Assembly (NCBI GenBank): GCA_964607425.1
Contig: CAZSKQ010000010.1
Location: forward strand, 1 to 59,444
DNA: 59,444 bases
Source of the DNA: IDS-8 sp964607425
GTDB taxonomy: Bacteria > Pseudomonadota > Gammaproteobacteria > Steroidobacterales > Woeseiaceae
Direction: 5' to 3'
The notes under the pieces were generated by a model, which had not been told where the DNA came from, made no database searches, and worked only from the letters and a program-made list of their open reading frames with translations. Positions 58,776 to 59,444 of this stretch are shown here, piece by piece. The translations under genes and the position numbers were made by a program. How positions within the stretch are numbered: position 1 is the first letter of the stretch; every line of letters begins with the position of its first letter.

Positions 58776-59444
58776 GCATGCAGGTATTCGTGCCGCGCGA
58801 AACGGCCGCGGTTTCCCTGGGGGCCGACGACGTCGCGGCGACGATCCTCGAGCGCGGCAAGGCAAGCGGCGAGCCCATTGAGCTCGTGCGCAACGGGTCC
58901 TGGGGCATGAGCTGGCTCGAGCCGCTGGTGGAAGTCGTGGCCGACGGCCGGCGCATTGCCTACGGTCCCGTGACCCCGGACGACGTGGACGGGCTGTTCC
59001 GGGCAGGCTTCCTGCAAGGCGGCGAGCATCCCCTGCGGCTCGGCCCGACGGCGGAGATCCCCTGGCTTGCGAACCAGCACCGCTGGACCTTCGCGCGCTG
59101 CGGGCAGATCGATCCGGTGTCGCCCGACGATTATCTCGCCCACGGCGGCCTCAAGGGCCTTGACCGTGCCTTCGAGCTCGGCCCGGCCGGCGTGCTGGAG
59201 GAGCTGAAAACGTCTGGCCTCCGCGGCCGCGGCGGCGCCGGCTTCCCGACCGGGATCAAGTGGCAGACGGTCGCGAACGCCGCAGGCAGCGAGAAATACA
59301 TCGCCTGCAACGCCGACGAAGGCGACAGCGGCACCTTCTCCGATCGCCTCCTCATCGAAGGCGATCCGTTCAGCCTGATCGAGGGCATGGCGATCGCCGG
59401 GTTCACTACCGGCGCCCGCAAGGGCTACGTCTACCTGCGCTCGG
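58772..59444 (+). CDS. fdsB: NAD-dependent formate dehydrogenase beta subunit (FdsB), N-terminal part
   Basis: The first 224 codons of an FdsB/NuoF-type flavoprotein that passes electrons from formate to NAD. An N-terminal thioredoxin-like region (about 1-125) is specific to FdsB. The NADH-binding loop GLRGRGGAGFPTG (about 149-161) and the FMN segment CNADEGDSGTFSDR (about 180-193) follow. The gene runs off the window; the alpha subunit (fdsA) is expected beyond it. ATGA overlap with fdsG. Confidence 0.93.
   Translation, partial: MSMQVFVPRETAAVSLGADDVAATILERGKASGEPIELVRNGSWGMSWLEPLVEVVADGRRIAYGPVTPDDVDGLFRAGFLQGGEHPLRLGPTAEIPWLANQHRWTFARCGQIDPVSPDDYLAHGGLKGLDRAFELGPAGVLEELKTSGLRGRGGAGFPTGIKWQTVANAAGSEKYIACNADEGDSGTFSDRLLIEGDPFSLIEGMAIAGFTTGARKGYVYLRS

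Noticed and set aside
1..59444. tRNA, rRNA, riboswitch or insertion-sequence genes
   Set aside because: I scanned for cloverleaf arms, typical leader patterns and transposase motifs and recognised none; a covariance-model search would be needed to exclude small RNAs.

Overview
The window is a high-GC stretch of a proteobacterial chromosome and almost certainly comes from a gammaproteobacterium. The evidence for this is the divergent rhlB / trxA-rho arrangement, PlsB, a CysQ-type nucleotidase, TrhO, MtgA, CbpA-CbpM, SohB next to LipA, and a soluble NAD-dependent formate dehydrogenase locus. A HiPIP and many exported proteins of unknown function suggest a free-living, respiring, environmental lineage. 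I cannot name the genus. Genes are packed tightly with many 1-4 base stop/start overlaps, GTG and TTG starts are common, and a run of exactly 100 N at 7736-7835 marks a scaffold gap.

Layout. 1-3403: rho (partial) and trxA leftward, then rhlB, cysQ and a DUF465 gene rightward. 3404-6687: trhO and plsB leftward. 6833-12140: a trehalose/glucose block (otsB, a broken tandem repeat array, a GH15 glycosidase, otsA, glk). 12239-16166: a small lipoprotein, an alpha/beta hydrolase, an alkyltransferase-like DNA repair protein and two tandem DUF697-type membrane GTPases, all leftward. 16324-24131: a 1364-residue membrane protein of unknown function, a periplasmic cyclophilin, DUF4124, DUF3500 and DUF3096 proteins, and a small outer-membrane barrel. 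24265-28976: DUF1697, cbpA-cbpM, mtgA and a gamma-glutamyltransferase. 28992-34545: a Cys/Met-rich DUF1326-DUF2182 pair, a broken DUF885 gene and a fused 5-oxoprolinase. 34567-37360: an isolated contractile-tail-sheath homologue downstream of an L,D-transpeptidase. 37504-41663: a methyltransferase, an M48 protease, sohB, lipA and a small unknown gene. 41877-45536: an OmpA-domain coiled-coil protein, a hydrolase, a HAD phosphatase and gloA. 45610-53108: a complete Bat/MoxR operon, interrupted by an unusual repeat region. 53228-59444: a DUF192 protein, an aromatic aminotransferase, a HiPIP, a gluzincin-like protease, fdhD and fdsG-fdsB (partial).

The most interesting signals are not ordinary genes. 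(1) A family of REP-like palindromes with a GTAG foot is scattered over the window. In four genes the TAG stop codon is the TAG of that foot, which suggests site-specific insertion at GTAG. (2) Between moxR and the DUF58 gene lie five 42-bp tandem repeats, joined exactly to a 113-bp element with 36-bp inverted arms, followed by an inverted REP doublet. (3) A divergent phage/T6SS-type tail sheath protein sits alone beside a cell-wall transpeptidase, with no tube, baseplate or phage genes. (4) A very large, two-part periplasmic/membrane protein has no recognisable family. No transposase, prophage, CRISPR array, rRNA or tRNA was recognised.
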